DNA from: Oscillospiraceae bacterium
GTDB taxonomy: Bacteria; Bacillota; Clostridia; Oscillospirales; Ruminococcaceae
Reading direction: 5' to 3'
Assembly (NCBI GenBank): GCA_020054675.1
Contig: JAIHAL010000002.1
Span: forward strand, 82,042 to 146,041
Length of the DNA: 64,000 bases
This document shows, in pieces, positions 16,262 through 25,069 of the stretch. Position numbers and translations under genes: made by a program. Under the pieces are notes generated by a model. It did not search any database. It saw nothing but the letters and a program-made list of their open reading frames with translations, and was not told where the DNA came from. Every line of letters starts with the position of its first letter. Within the stretch, counting starts at the first letter, position 1.

Positions 16262-17347
16262 ATGGACATATTGAATTACATAGATAAATTTCTTAAAAAT
16301 TATAAAAATTATCAAACATATTGGAATTATGAAGATGGCTGCGTGCTCATGGGCTGCAAACAGCTTTATGAAGCAACCGGCGAAAGGAAATACTTTGATT
16401 TCATAATAAATTATCTTGACCCGCTTATTGACAATGACGGCACAATAAAAAATTATGAAACAGGAAAGCAAAACATAGACAGCTTTAATTGCGGGAAAGT
16501 GCTTTTTATTGCTTATCAAGAAACCGGGAACGAAAAATATAGGAAGGCAATAGATTTTCTTATTAAAAGGCTTATGGCTCATCCAAGAATAAGTTCAGGG
16601 AATTTTTGGCATAAAGACATTTATCCAAATCAGGTTTGGCTTGACGGACTTTATATGGCGCAGCCTTTTTATATGGAGTATGAAACTCGTTTTAATAATA
16701 AGGAAAACTATAATGACATTTTAAATCAGTTTGAGAATGTAAGAAAATATATGTTTAATGAAGAAAAAGGACTTTATTATCATGGCTATGATGACGCAAG
16801 AATCCAGCCTTGGGCGGATAAAGCGACAGGCCGGTCAAAAAATTTTTGGCTGAGGTCGCAGGGATGGTATATAATGTCGCTTGTGGATACCATAGATGCA
16901 ATGTCCAAGGAAATTTACGAGCATTACAGACGGCTTTGCGAGCTTTTTAAAGAAGCGGTTTTAGGAATATTGAAGTATCAGGATGAAAAGACAAAGCTTT
17001 TTTATCAGGTTGTGGACCATCCTGAGGCAGAGGGGAATTATACTGAAACTTCCGGTTCTGCAATGATTGCTTATTCAATTATGAAAGCATGCAGGATGGG
17101 AATTTTAAATAGTGAAAAATATGCCGGAATAGGCATTGAAATTTTTGATTCCATAGTAAGGCATAAACTTGTTTTTGAAAACGGAAGCTGTAAGTTGACG
17201 GATATATGCCGTGTGGCGGGACTTGGCCCCGGAGATAAGCGCGACGGAAGTGTAGAGTACTATATCGGCGAAGAAGTCGTTTCGGATGATTCAAAAGGCG
17301 TCGGCCCTTTTATAATGGCTTATGCTCAAAAAATGCTTATCGGTTAA
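16262..17347 (+). CDS. GH105 unsaturated rhamnogalacturonyl/galacturonyl hydrolase
   Basis: Removes 4,5-unsaturated uronic acid from the non-reducing end of pectin lyase products. 361 residues, the usual length of the YteR/YesR family. The start is ATG 16262, because GGAGG lies 5 nt upstream; an ATG at 16250 overlaps that site. Recognisable stretches are VWLDGLYMAQPFYMEYE, RSKNFWLRSQGWYIMSLVD, ETSGSAMIAYSIMKACRMG and a closing VGPFIMAYAQ. There is no signal peptide, so it acts in the cytoplasm on imported oligosaccharides. It sits between the binding protein and its permeases. Confidence 0.92.
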   Translation: MDILNYIDKFLKNYKNYQTYWNYEDGCVLMGCKQLYEATGERKYFDFIINYLDPLIDNDGTIKNYETGKQNIDSFNCGKVLFIAYQETGNEKYRKAIDFLIKRLMAHPRISSGNFWHKDIYPNQVWLDGLYMAQPFYMEYETRFNNKENYNDILNQFENVRKYMFNEEKGLYYHGYDDARIQPWADKATGRSKNFWLRSQGWYIMSLVDTIDAMSKEIYEHYRRLCELFKEAVLGILKYQDEKTKLFYQVVDHPEAEGNYTETSGSAMIAYSIMKACRMGILNSEKYAGIGIEIFDSIVRHKLVFENGSCKLTDICRVAGLGPGDKRDGSVEYYIGEEVVSDDSKGVGPFIMAYAQKMLIG

Positions 17348-17372
17348 TTTTAATGTATTATAGGAGGCAGCA

Positions 17373-18308
17373 ATGAAATCGGGAAGCAATGCGTTGACGG
17401 TTGTTGGGAGCAATGCAAAATCAAAAAGCATTAAAAGCGTTTTAAAGAAAAATATAGGTTTTGCATTCATATTATTATGGATTATAGGATTTTTAGTGTT
17501 CAGACTGTACCCGTTTCTTTCGTCTTTGTTTTACAGTTTTACAAATTTCAATTTATTTACGGGAATATCGGAGTACGGGATTTCAAATTACAAGGAGATA
17601 TTTTCAGATAAAAAAATAATGGAATCGCTGGGCATTACGTTTACATATGCATTTATAACGGTTCCGTTAAAGCTTATATTTGCTTTGTTTATTGCGTATA
17701 TACTTAATTTTAGAATCAGAGGAGTAAATCTTTTCAGAACGGCTTATTATATTCCTTCGATTCTTGGCGGTTCGGTTGCAATAGCGGTTCTTTGGAAAGC
17801 CCTTTTCCGCGACCAAGGGCTTATAAATGGAGCTTTGAGTTTGATAGGTGTAGAAGGCCCGAACTGGCTTTCGGATTCAAAATATGCCTTGTTTGTCATT
17901 TCGCTTTTAAGGGTATGGCAGTTTGGTTCTGCAATGGTGCTGTTCCTTGCAGCGCTTAAAGGGATTCCGGTTGACCTTTATGAAGCTGCAATAATTGACG
18001 GTGCAAGCAAATGGCGTCAATTTTTCAAAATAACCCTTCCGCTAATAACTCCTGTTGTGTTTTATAATCTTGTAACCCAGCTTGTACAGGCATTTCAGGA
18101 ATTCAACGGACCTTATATCATTACGCAGGGAGGGCCGAGAGGTTCAACGACATTATTTTCGCTGCTGATATATAAGCGTGCGTTCCAAATGCATGAAATG
18201 GGAATGGCAAGCGCAATGGCATGGGTGCTGTTTATTATAGTTATGACTCTTAGCGTCATTGCTTTTGCAAGCCAGAACAAATGGGTTTACTACGGCGACG
18301 AGAGGTAG
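17373..18308 (+). CDS. Sugar ABC transporter permease (MalF/UgpA type)
   Basis: 311 residues, about six membrane segments. The EAA loop that docks on the ATPase is EAAIIDGASKWRQFFKITLPLITP near residues 205-230. The N-terminus is the short cytoplasmic form with no extra domain. AGGAGG precedes the ATG. With the next gene it forms the membrane channel for the frameshifted binding protein. No ATPase gene is in the locus, so a shared MsmX-like ATPase elsewhere is likely, as is common for Firmicutes oligosaccharide transporters. Confidence 0.92.
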   Translation: MKSGSNALTVVGSNAKSKSIKSVLKKNIGFAFILLWIIGFLVFRLYPFLSSLFYSFTNFNLFTGISEYGISNYKEIFSDKKIMESLGITFTYAFITVPLKLIFALFIAYILNFRIRGVNLFRTAYYIPSILGGSVAIAVLWKALFRDQGLINGALSLIGVEGPNWLSDSKYALFVISLLRVWQFGSAMVLFLAALKGIPVDLYEAAIIDGASKWRQFFKITLPLITPVVFYNLVTQLVQAFQEFNGPYIITQGGPRGSTTLFSLLIYKRAFQMHEMGMASAMAWVLFIIVMTLSVIAFASQNKWVYYGDER

Positions 18309-18316
18309 GTTTCGCA

Positions 18317-19174
18317 ATGAAAATTTTCAAGAGGAATAGTATAGGCATTATAATAAAATATTTTATTCTTATTTTTGTGGGATTTATCATGGTATATCCG
18401 CTCATATGGATGGTAGGGGCGACATTCAAGTCAAATAGCGAAATTTTTACAAGCCTCAGCCCGTTTACTTCAAAACCTACTCTTGACGGATATAAAAACG
18501 CAATGAATAATTATGGCGGGGAAATAAATCTGCTCAAATCAATGGCGAATACATACAGCTATGTCCTGCCGAAAGTTTTGTTTACGGTTATTTCATGCAC
18601 AATAACGGCATATGGCTTTGGAAGGTTTAATTTCAAAGGCAAGAAGATTTTGTTTGCATTGCTTATATCAACGCTTTTTTTGCCGCAGGTTGTAATGAAC
18701 GTTCCACAATTTATCCTTTACAATAATTTCGGATGGGTTGATTCGCCGATTTACCTGCCTCTTGTAGTGCCTTCTCTTTTTGCGTTTGACACTTATTTTG
18801 TTTTTATGATTTTCCAGTTTTTAAGGGGTATTCCAAGAGAACTTGATGAAGCGGCGACAATTGACGGATGCAATGCTCTGCAGACTCTTGTTCTGGTTAT
18901 TTGCCCGGTGCTTAAGCCGGCGATAGTAAGCTGTGCGCTGTTTCAATTTATGTGGACTTCAAATGACTATATGGGGCCGCTTCTTTATGTAAATACTCCC
19001 GCAAGATATCCTGCCACAATATTTGTAAAGCTTTCAATGGATGCCGACAGCGGCTTTGATTGGAACAGGGTGCTTGCAGTATCGCTTGTATCCATTATTC
19101 CATCGCTTGTTGTATTTTTCTTTGCACAGAAAAACTTTGTTGAAGGAATAACTGCGGGCAGCATTAAAGGGTAA
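18317..19174 (+). CDS. Sugar ABC transporter permease (MalG/UgpE type)
   Basis: 285 residues from ATG 18317, 8 bp after the previous permease stop, with AGAGGTAGG upstream. Six membrane segments are expected. The EAA motif ELDEAATIDGCNALQTLVLVICPVLKP is near residues 175-200 and the usual C-terminal FFFAQKNFVEGITAGSIKG is present. It is the second half of the heterodimeric permease of the oligogalacturonide transporter. Confidence 0.93.
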   Translation: MKIFKRNSIGIIIKYFILIFVGFIMVYPLIWMVGATFKSNSEIFTSLSPFTSKPTLDGYKNAMNNYGGEINLLKSMANTYSYVLPKVLFTVISCTITAYGFGRFNFKGKKILFALLISTLFLPQVVMNVPQFILYNNFGWVDSPIYLPLVVPSLFAFDTYFVFMIFQFLRGIPRELDEAATIDGCNALQTLVLVICPVLKPAIVSCALFQFMWTSNDYMGPLLYVNTPARYPATIFVKLSMDADSGFDWNRVLAVSLVSIIPSLVVFFFAQKNFVEGITAGSIKG

Positions 19175-19179
19175 TTTTT

Positions 19180-20736
19180 ATGGAGTTGATATTGTTTAAA
19201 AAAAATGCCCGGAGCGCTGTAATAGAGATATCCGACGGCGGGATTTTTTATACGCGGTTCAAGTACGAAATTTATATCAATGGGAAATTTTATTGCCAAA
19301 CCGAAAAAACTATAAATTGCATATTCGGATTACTTCCGGAAACTGAGTATGAGGTTTTGGCAAAAAAATCGGATGGCATGGAATCAAAAATAAATTTTGC
19401 AACTGATTATGAGTTTGTTGCGCTTGACGTAAGGAAATTTGGAGCAAAAGGCGATGGAATATCCGATGATACGGTTTATATTCAGGCGGCGATAATGGCT
19501 TGCCCGAAAAACAGCCGCGTGTTGATTCCAAAAGGAATATATAAAATCACAAACATTTTTCTTAAAAGCGATGTAAAGATTGAACTTGCAAAAGATGCGG
19601 TTCTTTTGGCGGAAAGCGAAAGGATTTCCCACGCTGTTTTTCCCGGAATGATAGAAAGTTATGATGAAAAAGACGAGTACAACCTTGGCACATGGGAAGG
19701 CAATCCGCTTGATATGTTTGCGGGAATAATAACCGGCGTGGATGTTCGGAACGTAGAAATATACGGCGAAGGCTGTATTGACGGAAATGCTTCATTTGAA
19801 AACTGGTGGTTTGACGAGAAGAAAATGCGCATTGCTTTCAGACCGAGGATTATGTTTTTCAACCGCTGCAAGGGGATTGCCGTATTTGGACTTTCATTTA
19901 AAAACAGCCCGTCATGGACTATTCATCCATATTTTTCACAGGATATTGAATTGCTGGCGCTTAATATAAACAATCCTAAAAATTCTCCCAATACAGACGG
20001 CATAGACATTGAATCCTCAAAAAATATTGCCGTAAAAGGGACATATTTTGATTTGGGTGATGACTGCATTGCCATTAAATCGGGTAAAATTTACATGGGG
20101 AGGAAATACAAAACTCCATCAGAGCAAATTTATATCTATCAATGCTGCATGGAAAACGGGCATGGAGCCATAACTTTGGGGAGTGAGATGTCGGCTGGAA
20201 TAAACGGTATTCTTGCTGAAAAATGCCTGTTTTTGAATACGGACCGCGGAATTCGCATAAAAACCCGCAGAGGCCGCGGAAATCTTGCCGTCATTGATAA
20301 TGTTGCTTTTAAGGATATAAAAATGCAAGGGGTTCTTACCCCTTTTGTTGTCAATTGCTTTTATTTTTGCGACCCTGATGGAAAAAGCGATTATGTGCAG
20401 AACAAAAATCCAATGCCTGTGGATGAGAGGACGCCATTTATAAAACGGCTTGTTTTTGAAAATATAACGTGCCTTGACAGCCATGTTGCGGCGGCATATT
20501 TTTATGGATTGCCGGAGAGAAAAATAAAAGAAATAATACTGAAAAATGTTTTTGTTGCTTTCGCCGCAAATGCCAAAAGCGGCTTTCCGGATATGCTTAG
20601 CGGGATAAAGGAATGTTCAAAGCAGGGGATATTTGCCGAAAACGTTGAAAAGCTGTCGCTTGACAATGTGGATATTTGTGGTTATGAGGGAGAAAAATAT
20701 ATCATTTGCAATGTCGATGACGTTTCAATTGAATAA
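19180..20736 (+). CDS. GH28 polygalacturonase-family hydrolase (no signal peptide)
   Basis: Inverting glycosidase of the right-handed beta-helix fold acting on alpha-1,4-galacturonan or its oligomers. 518 residues: a fibronectin-III-like N-terminal piece (about 1-78), then the helix starting DVRKFGAKGDGISDDT. All four GH28 signatures are intact: NTD at 271-273, GDD at 293-295, GHG at 327-329 and RIK at 359-361. It lacks a signal peptide, so it is probably a cytoplasmic exo-enzyme or oligogalacturonate hydrolase. The ribosome binding site is weak. It starts 5 bp after the permease gene and is the last gene of the operon. Confidence 0.93.
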   Translation: MELILFKKNARSAVIEISDGGIFYTRFKYEIYINGKFYCQTEKTINCIFGLLPETEYEVLAKKSDGMESKINFATDYEFVALDVRKFGAKGDGISDDTVYIQAAIMACPKNSRVLIPKGIYKITNIFLKSDVKIELAKDAVLLAESERISHAVFPGMIESYDEKDEYNLGTWEGNPLDMFAGIITGVDVRNVEIYGEGCIDGNASFENWWFDEKKMRIAFRPRIMFFNRCKGIAVFGLSFKNSPSWTIHPYFSQDIELLALNINNPKNSPNTDGIDIESSKNIAVKGTYFDLGDDCIAIKSGKIYMGRKYKTPSEQIYIYQCCMENGHGAITLGSEMSAGINGILAEKCLFLNTDRGIRIKTRRGRGNLAVIDNVAFKDIKMQGVLTPFVVNCFYFCDPDGKSDYVQNKNPMPVDERTPFIKRLVFENITCLDSHVAAAYFYGLPERKIKEIILKNVFVAFAANAKSGFPDMLSGIKECSKQGIFAENVEKLSLDNVDICGYEGEKYIICNVDDVSIE

Positions 20737-20748
20737 TCATAGCGATGA

Positions 20749-20793
20749 AAAATCTGCCGGATAAACGACTTTAACGATTATCCGGCAGATTTT
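20749..20793. terminator. Bidirectional terminator between the GH28 gene and nadA
   Basis: AAATCTGCCGGATAA pairs with TTATCCGGCAGATTT, with T/A tracts on both sides. It touches the nadA stop codon and ends both convergent transcripts. Confidence 0.85.
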
Positions 20794-21706
20794 ATTTTCC
20801 AAGCTCAATCATTGCGTTAATACATTTTGAAGCCTTTTGGATTGTTTGCTCGTCCATTTCAATTTCAAGGCCGCCTTCGCCTTTAAGCGCATTCAGCACA
20901 TCCGGCAAGGAAGTAAGCTTCATGTTCGGACAAAGGAGTTTTTTGGAAAGCGCGTAAAAACGCTTGTCCGGACAGGCATAAGCAAGATGTTCGGCAATGC
21001 TTATTTCTGTTCCTATTATAAATTCTTTTGCATTTGATTTTTTTGCGAAATCCATTATTTCTGAGGTTGAGCCTATGAAATCCGCTTTTTCAAGCACGGA
21101 TGGAACACATTCCGGATGGACAAGCACGAGCGCGTTTGGATGCAAGGCCTTTGCCTCATCGACTTCCGATGGATTTACCGCTGCGTGTATCGGACATCCG
21201 CCCTGCAAAAGCTTTATATTTTTTTCGGGAAGATTTTTTGCGACCCATGCTCCAAGATTGCAGTCCGGCAGGAAAAGAATATTTTTGTTTGGAATGTTCC
21301 TGCATATTTTAATTGCCGAGGATGAAGTTACGCAAACGTCGCATACGGTTTTGAGAGCGGCGGTTGTGTTTATATATGCCACAACAGTGTATTCGGGGTT
21401 TTGCTTTTTGAAATATTCCACAAATTCAGGCTCTATTTGCTCTGCCATAGGGCATCCGGCCTGCGGGTGGGCAAGAATGACTTTTTTATGCGGCGAAAGG
21501 ATTTTAACCGTTTCCGCCATAAAATGGACACCGCACATTATGCAAACAGGATTTTCATCTTTTTGAGCCATTACGCTGAGCTGGAAGGAATCTCCTACAA
21601 AATCGGCAATTTCGGTAATCTCTTCAGCCTGGTAGCTGTGAGCAAGAATTGTTACTTTTTTTTCTTTTTTAAGCCTTAATATTTCGCTTTGAATGTCAGA
21701 AATCAT
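20792..21706 (-). CDS. nadA: Quinolinate synthase
   Basis: Condenses iminoaspartate with dihydroxyacetone phosphate to quinolinate in NAD synthesis, using a [4Fe-4S] cluster. 304 residues, the compact form. The three cluster cysteines are Cys85 (AGCPMAEQ), Cys171 (GGCPIHA) and Cys259 (LLCPNMK). Substrate-binding landmarks LAHSYQAEEITEIADFVGDSF, CGVHFMAETVKIL and HPEC are present. TAAGGAG precedes the ATG. nadB and nadC are not adjacent. Confidence 0.96.
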   Translation of the reverse strand: MISDIQSEILRLKKEKKVTILAHSYQAEEITEIADFVGDSFQLSVMAQKDENPVCIMCGVHFMAETVKILSPHKKVILAHPQAGCPMAEQIEPEFVEYFKKQNPEYTVVAYINTTAALKTVCDVCVTSSSAIKICRNIPNKNILFLPDCNLGAWVAKNLPEKNIKLLQGGCPIHAAVNPSEVDEAKALHPNALVLVHPECVPSVLEKADFIGSTSEIMDFAKKSNAKEFIIGTEISIAEHLAYACPDKRFYALSKKLLCPNMKLTSLPDVLNALKGEGGLEIEMDEQTIQKASKCINAMIELGK

Positions 21707-21741
21707 AAAAATTCTCCTTAATTCTCTAAGCTTTATAATTT

Positions 21742-21769
21742 ATTATAACCTTTTTTGAGGAAATATCAA
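21742..21769 (-). promoter_or_regulatory. Promoter of nadA
   Basis: On the minus strand TTGATA (21769-21764), 16 bp and TATAAT (21747-21742), about 30 nt before the start codon. Confidence 0.6.
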
Positions 21770-21799
21770 ATAAAATCCCATTAAAACAATATGAATATA

Positions 21800-23008
21800 T
21801 TACTGTGTTTTTTCATTTTCATTGCCATCCATGTATTCTTTCGTTCCAACCGGAAGATTTTTAGCTTTAAGACGGTTTTCAATAAGCTGCTTTGCAAGAG
21901 TATAGATTACAGCAAATACCGGAACGCACAGGAGCATTCCTGCAAATCCGAAAAGCCCTCCGCCTATGAAGATTGCAAACAGAACCCAAAAGGATGGAAG
22001 CCCTGTGGAATCTCCAAGGATTTTCGGACCGAGTATGTTCCCGTCAAACTGCTGCAGAATTATTATGAATACCACGAAAGCAACGAGCTTGTCTGGGCTT
22101 ACAAGCAGTATCAGCAAAGCGCTTGGGATTGCTCCGATGAACGGGCCGAAAAATGGAATCATGTTTGTAATGCCGACTATAACGCTTATCAGTACGGTAA
22201 GAGGCATTCCCATAAGCGTCATTGCAATGAAGCAAAGCACGCCGATAATAAACGAATCAAGCAACTTCCCAGAGATAAAGCCTATAAAGGTTGTGTTTGA
22301 TTTTCTTGCCACATACATAACATGGCTGCATGCTTTTTCAGACAAAAGGGCATACATTATTTTTTTAGCCTGCGCTATAAAAATTTCCTTGCTTGCGAGA
22401 AGGTAAATCATTACAATAAAGCCGAGCAAAAAATCCTTAACTCCCACAGCAAAATTAAGTATGCCGAGGGTCAAATTGCTGACAAAGCTTTGAAGCTGCG
22501 GTTGGAATTTATTTACTGCATCTGTTATATAGGTTTGGAAATCCTTGAATTCGCTGTTTACAAAATCCATTATCATGGGATTGTTTTCAAGCAAATCATC
22601 AAACCACTTTTGCATGTTTTCAAAATAAGCCGGCATGTTGCTGGCTATGTTTGAAATATTTCCGATAATTTGAGGAATTAGAACTGCGGCGATGGAAATT
22701 ATTACAAGTAAAGTAAGTATTGAGGTGACCGCTATGCTGAGATATCTGTTCAGCTTTTTATGAGGTTTCTTTTTGTCAAAAGCTTTTACGAAAAGCCGCT
22801 CAAAGAACATCATTATAGGGTTAAGCAGATAGGCTATCACTACGCCCCAAATGATGGGATTTAATATGTGGAGGAGATTTTTTACAACGCCTGCAAGCGT
22901 CGAAAACCGGAAAATGATTATAACGAGCAAAAGGCATACTGCAAAGGTGGCAATTGCGTATGCCGCAATTGTATTATATTTTTTGTCATTAAAAATTTTC
23001 ATAACCAT
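21800..23008 (-). CDS. AI-2E (PerM/YdbI) family transporter
   Basis: 402 residues, about eight membrane segments with a long central soluble stretch (about 90-190), the layout of the AI-2 exporter / PerM family. Hallmarks are NPIIWGVVIAYLLNPIM, SVIVGITNMIPFFGPFIGAIPSALLILL and QQFDGNILGPKILGDSTGLPSFWVLFAI. I prefer ATG 23008, which follows AAGGAAAG, over an upstream ATG at 23023 that overlaps it. Substrates vary in the family (AI-2, Na+/H+ exchange, other solutes) and are not predictable here. Confidence 0.9.
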   Translation of the reverse strand: MVMKIFNDKKYNTIAAYAIATFAVCLLLVIIIFRFSTLAGVVKNLLHILNPIIWGVVIAYLLNPIMMFFERLFVKAFDKKKPHKKLNRYLSIAVTSILTLLVIISIAAVLIPQIIGNISNIASNMPAYFENMQKWFDDLLENNPMIMDFVNSEFKDFQTYITDAVNKFQPQLQSFVSNLTLGILNFAVGVKDFLLGFIVMIYLLASKEIFIAQAKKIMYALLSEKACSHVMYVARKSNTTFIGFISGKLLDSFIIGVLCFIAMTLMGMPLTVLISVIVGITNMIPFFGPFIGAIPSALLILLVSPDKLVAFVVFIIILQQFDGNILGPKILGDSTGLPSFWVLFAIFIGGGLFGFAGMLLCVPVFAVIYTLAKQLIENRLKAKNLPVGTKEYMDGNENEKTQ

Positions 23009-23092
23009 TAATCTTTCCTTCATTTTTATGAAAATATCTTACCATAATTCTTGACAAAAAATATAGGTATAAAATATTAAAAGTAAATTTTT

Positions 23093-23842
23093 TTATTTTT
23101 CGCAAAAGTCCACCGAAACTGCTCCCATTCCAAGGGATGTTTTTATGCCTATTCCGCAGTATGGCGCAAAGCACATAAGGAGCTTGCAAAGCTCTGCGAT
23201 TGGAGGCGAAAATTTATTGCTGAATCTAAGTTCGCCGCAAAAGGCGGGTATTTTTATTCCTTTAAGTTCATAATAGCTGCTTTTTAAAGAGTATCCGGCT
23301 ATTTTTGTTCCTAAAATCAAAGCCTTTTCTGCATCTTCATCTGCTATTGCATATTTTTCGGAGTAGCTGTTCCATCGGCGGATAAGGCCTTTTAATATAT
23401 GCTCTTCCGAGGGGAAGAGCATATATTTTTTATCGCTTTTAAAAGAGGCAGGAGTTAAAATCGTCATATTTAATTTTGTTGCCGATTGAATTTTTTCCGC
23501 ACGTTCAAGCAAAAAATCTTCCGACTGTATGACGGATGCCGATATTTCTTTTACCGAAAAAATATTTCCGGTGTTTTTTAACGTATAGCTGTTTTTTTGT
23601 TCGATTATGTCTGAAACATTTTCAACTGCATATTTTCCAAGAAGATTTATTACCCAAAGAGTTTTGTTCTGCCCAAGCTGACGGACATATTGGCTTATTG
23701 GCGTAATTGAGTTTTCATGCAGGCTTTCGCAAAAATCTTTATCTAAATTTTCTGAAAGCATTCCGTAAAAAGCGTATCCGGAAATATGTTCAATAGCATT
23801 TTGCGATTCAAGGATAATTTTATATTGCTTAATAATAAAAAT
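23093..23842 (-). CDS. cas6: CRISPR endoribonuclease Cas6 lacking a standard start codon
   Basis: Cuts pre-crRNA within the repeats. The C-terminal glycine-rich loop GIGIKTSLGMGAV and the LHENSITPISQYV segment identify Cas6. The only in-frame ATG (23761) begins inside the fold, just after YAFYG, and would give 222 residues. Upstream the same frame stays open as KQYKIILESQNAIEHISGYAFYG, which looks like the normal Cas6 N-terminus, back to a stop in the first spacer, but without ATG, GTG or TTG. ATT codons at 23842, 23836 and 23833 lie just after AAAGAAGAG. The end given here assumes an ATT start or a mutated start codon. The gene reads directly out of the CRISPR array on the same strand. Confidence 0.8.
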   Translation of the reverse strand: MFIIKQYKIILESQNAIEHISGYAFYGMLSENLDKDFCESLHENSITPISQYVRQLGQNKTLWVINLLGKYAVENVSDIIEQKNSYTLKNTGNIFSVKEISASVIQSEDFLLERAEKIQSATKLNMTILTPASFKSDKKYMLFPSEEHILKGLIRRWNSYSEKYAIADEDAEKALILGTKIAGYSLKSSYYELKGIKIPAFCGELRFSNKFSPPIAELCKLLMCFAPYCGIGIKTSLGMGAVSVDFCEK

Positions 23843-23860
23843 CTCTTCTTTCTTTTTATA

Positions 23861-24925
23861 GTCCCCATAGGGGCGCGAATTGTAAATTTAGGTTTTTTAA
23901 TATATTCGTCGTACACACGCGTTTCCGTCCCCATAGGGGCGCGAATTGTAAACATAGGCGCAAACAGACTGTTTGTTTGGCCGCGGGTTTCCGTCCCCAT
24001 AGGGGCGCGAATTGTAAAGCCGCAAGCAGTACGGCAATGCAAGCGATAATCACGTTTCCGTCCCCATAGGGGCGCGAATTGTAAATCGTCAAGCAAAAAA
24101 ATCAGATCGACAAATAACTGTTTCCGTCCCCATAGGGGCGCGAATTGTAAAGGTAAAAAAATGAAAAAAGCAAGGTTATATAAAGTTTCCGTCCCCATAG
24201 GGGCGCGAATTGTAAAAACCGGACTGCCCATTTTACGACAATCCGAAATTGTTTCCGTCCCCATAGGGGCGCGAATTGTAAAGGGGGCGCGAATTGTAAA
24301 AAAGGAGAAAAGAAGGTTAAGATTGAATATAGAGGGTTTCCGTCCCCATAGGGGCGCGAATTGTAAAAAAAATGAGTCGCAAAACAAGAAGGAGTATATT
24401 TTGTTTCCGTCCCCATAGGGGCGCGAATTGTAAACTTGTACAGACAAAGCGTTAACGGTTGTCTGCCCAGTTTCCGTCCCCATAGGGGCGCGAATTGTAA
24501 AGTTTGGGGTTGAGAGATAAGCCGACCGGACGGCGTAGTTTCCGTCCCCATAGGGGCGCGAATTGTAAAGTATAACTTAAGTGAGGCTGTGTCCTCGCGA
24601 TGAGTTTCCGTCCCCATAGGGGCGCGAATTGTAAAAATATAAGTGGAAATTTGTTGTAAAACTCGATTGTTTCCGTCCCCATAGGGGCGCGAATTGTAAA
24701 CAATGCAGGTTGTCTTGCACTAGTTGTCTACAATGTTTCCGTCCCCATAGGGGCGCGAATTGTAAAAGATGCTGCGAAATCATAAATTGCAACATTTGAA
24801 GTTTCCGTCCCCATAGGGGCGCGAATTGTAAATTATGCAAGGGGTATTGAAAGAAATACATTTTTAAGTGTTTCCGTCCCCATAGGGGCGCGAATTGTAA
24901 ACCCCATAGGGGCGCGAATTGTAAA
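23861..24925 (-). CRISPR. Type III-A CRISPR array, 15 full 32-bp repeats plus partial repeats
   Basis: In crRNA orientation (minus strand) the repeat begins TTTACAATTCGCG, has a hairpin CCCCTATGGGG and ends ACGGAAAC, a plausible 8-nt crRNA 5' tag. Fifteen identical copies run from 23921 to 24901, separated by spacers of 33-37 bp. At the cas6 end a degenerate 26-bp terminal repeat (23861-23886) has lost the ACGGAAAC end. Two repeats carry partial tandem duplications: 24 bp (24902-24925) at the leader end, and about 18 bp (24283-24300) beside the repeat at 24251, which makes that interval 53 bp. Degeneration at the cas6 side places the leader at the csm5 side. Confidence 0.97.
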
Positions 24926-25069
24926 GGCATATATAAAAAAACGCGTATTTTAGGCAATTTTAAGAGCATTTAGTGCGAATGTCTTAAATTTGACTGAAAA
25001 GCAGCGCTTTTTTAACATAAAAAAGCTAAAAAATCCCTAAAATAGGCAGGTGCGAATGATATAGGATTT
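24926..25069 (-). promoter_or_regulatory. CRISPR leader region
   Basis: AT-rich 144 bp between csm5 and the first repeat. It contains CATTCGCAC on the minus strand at 24981-24973 and again at 25058-25050. The second copy can pair with GTGCGAATG (25092-25084) inside the csm5 3' end to form a hairpin around the csm5 stop. Several TTAAAAT and TAAAAT stretches could be -10 boxes, but I see no convincing -35. Confidence 0.55.

Noticed and set aside
23743-24969. Long open frames across the CRISPR array encoding repeated FTIRAPMGTET or LQFAPLWGRK units
   Set aside because: They arise because the 32-bp repeat is free of stops in several frames. They are repeat artefacts, not tandem-repeat proteins.
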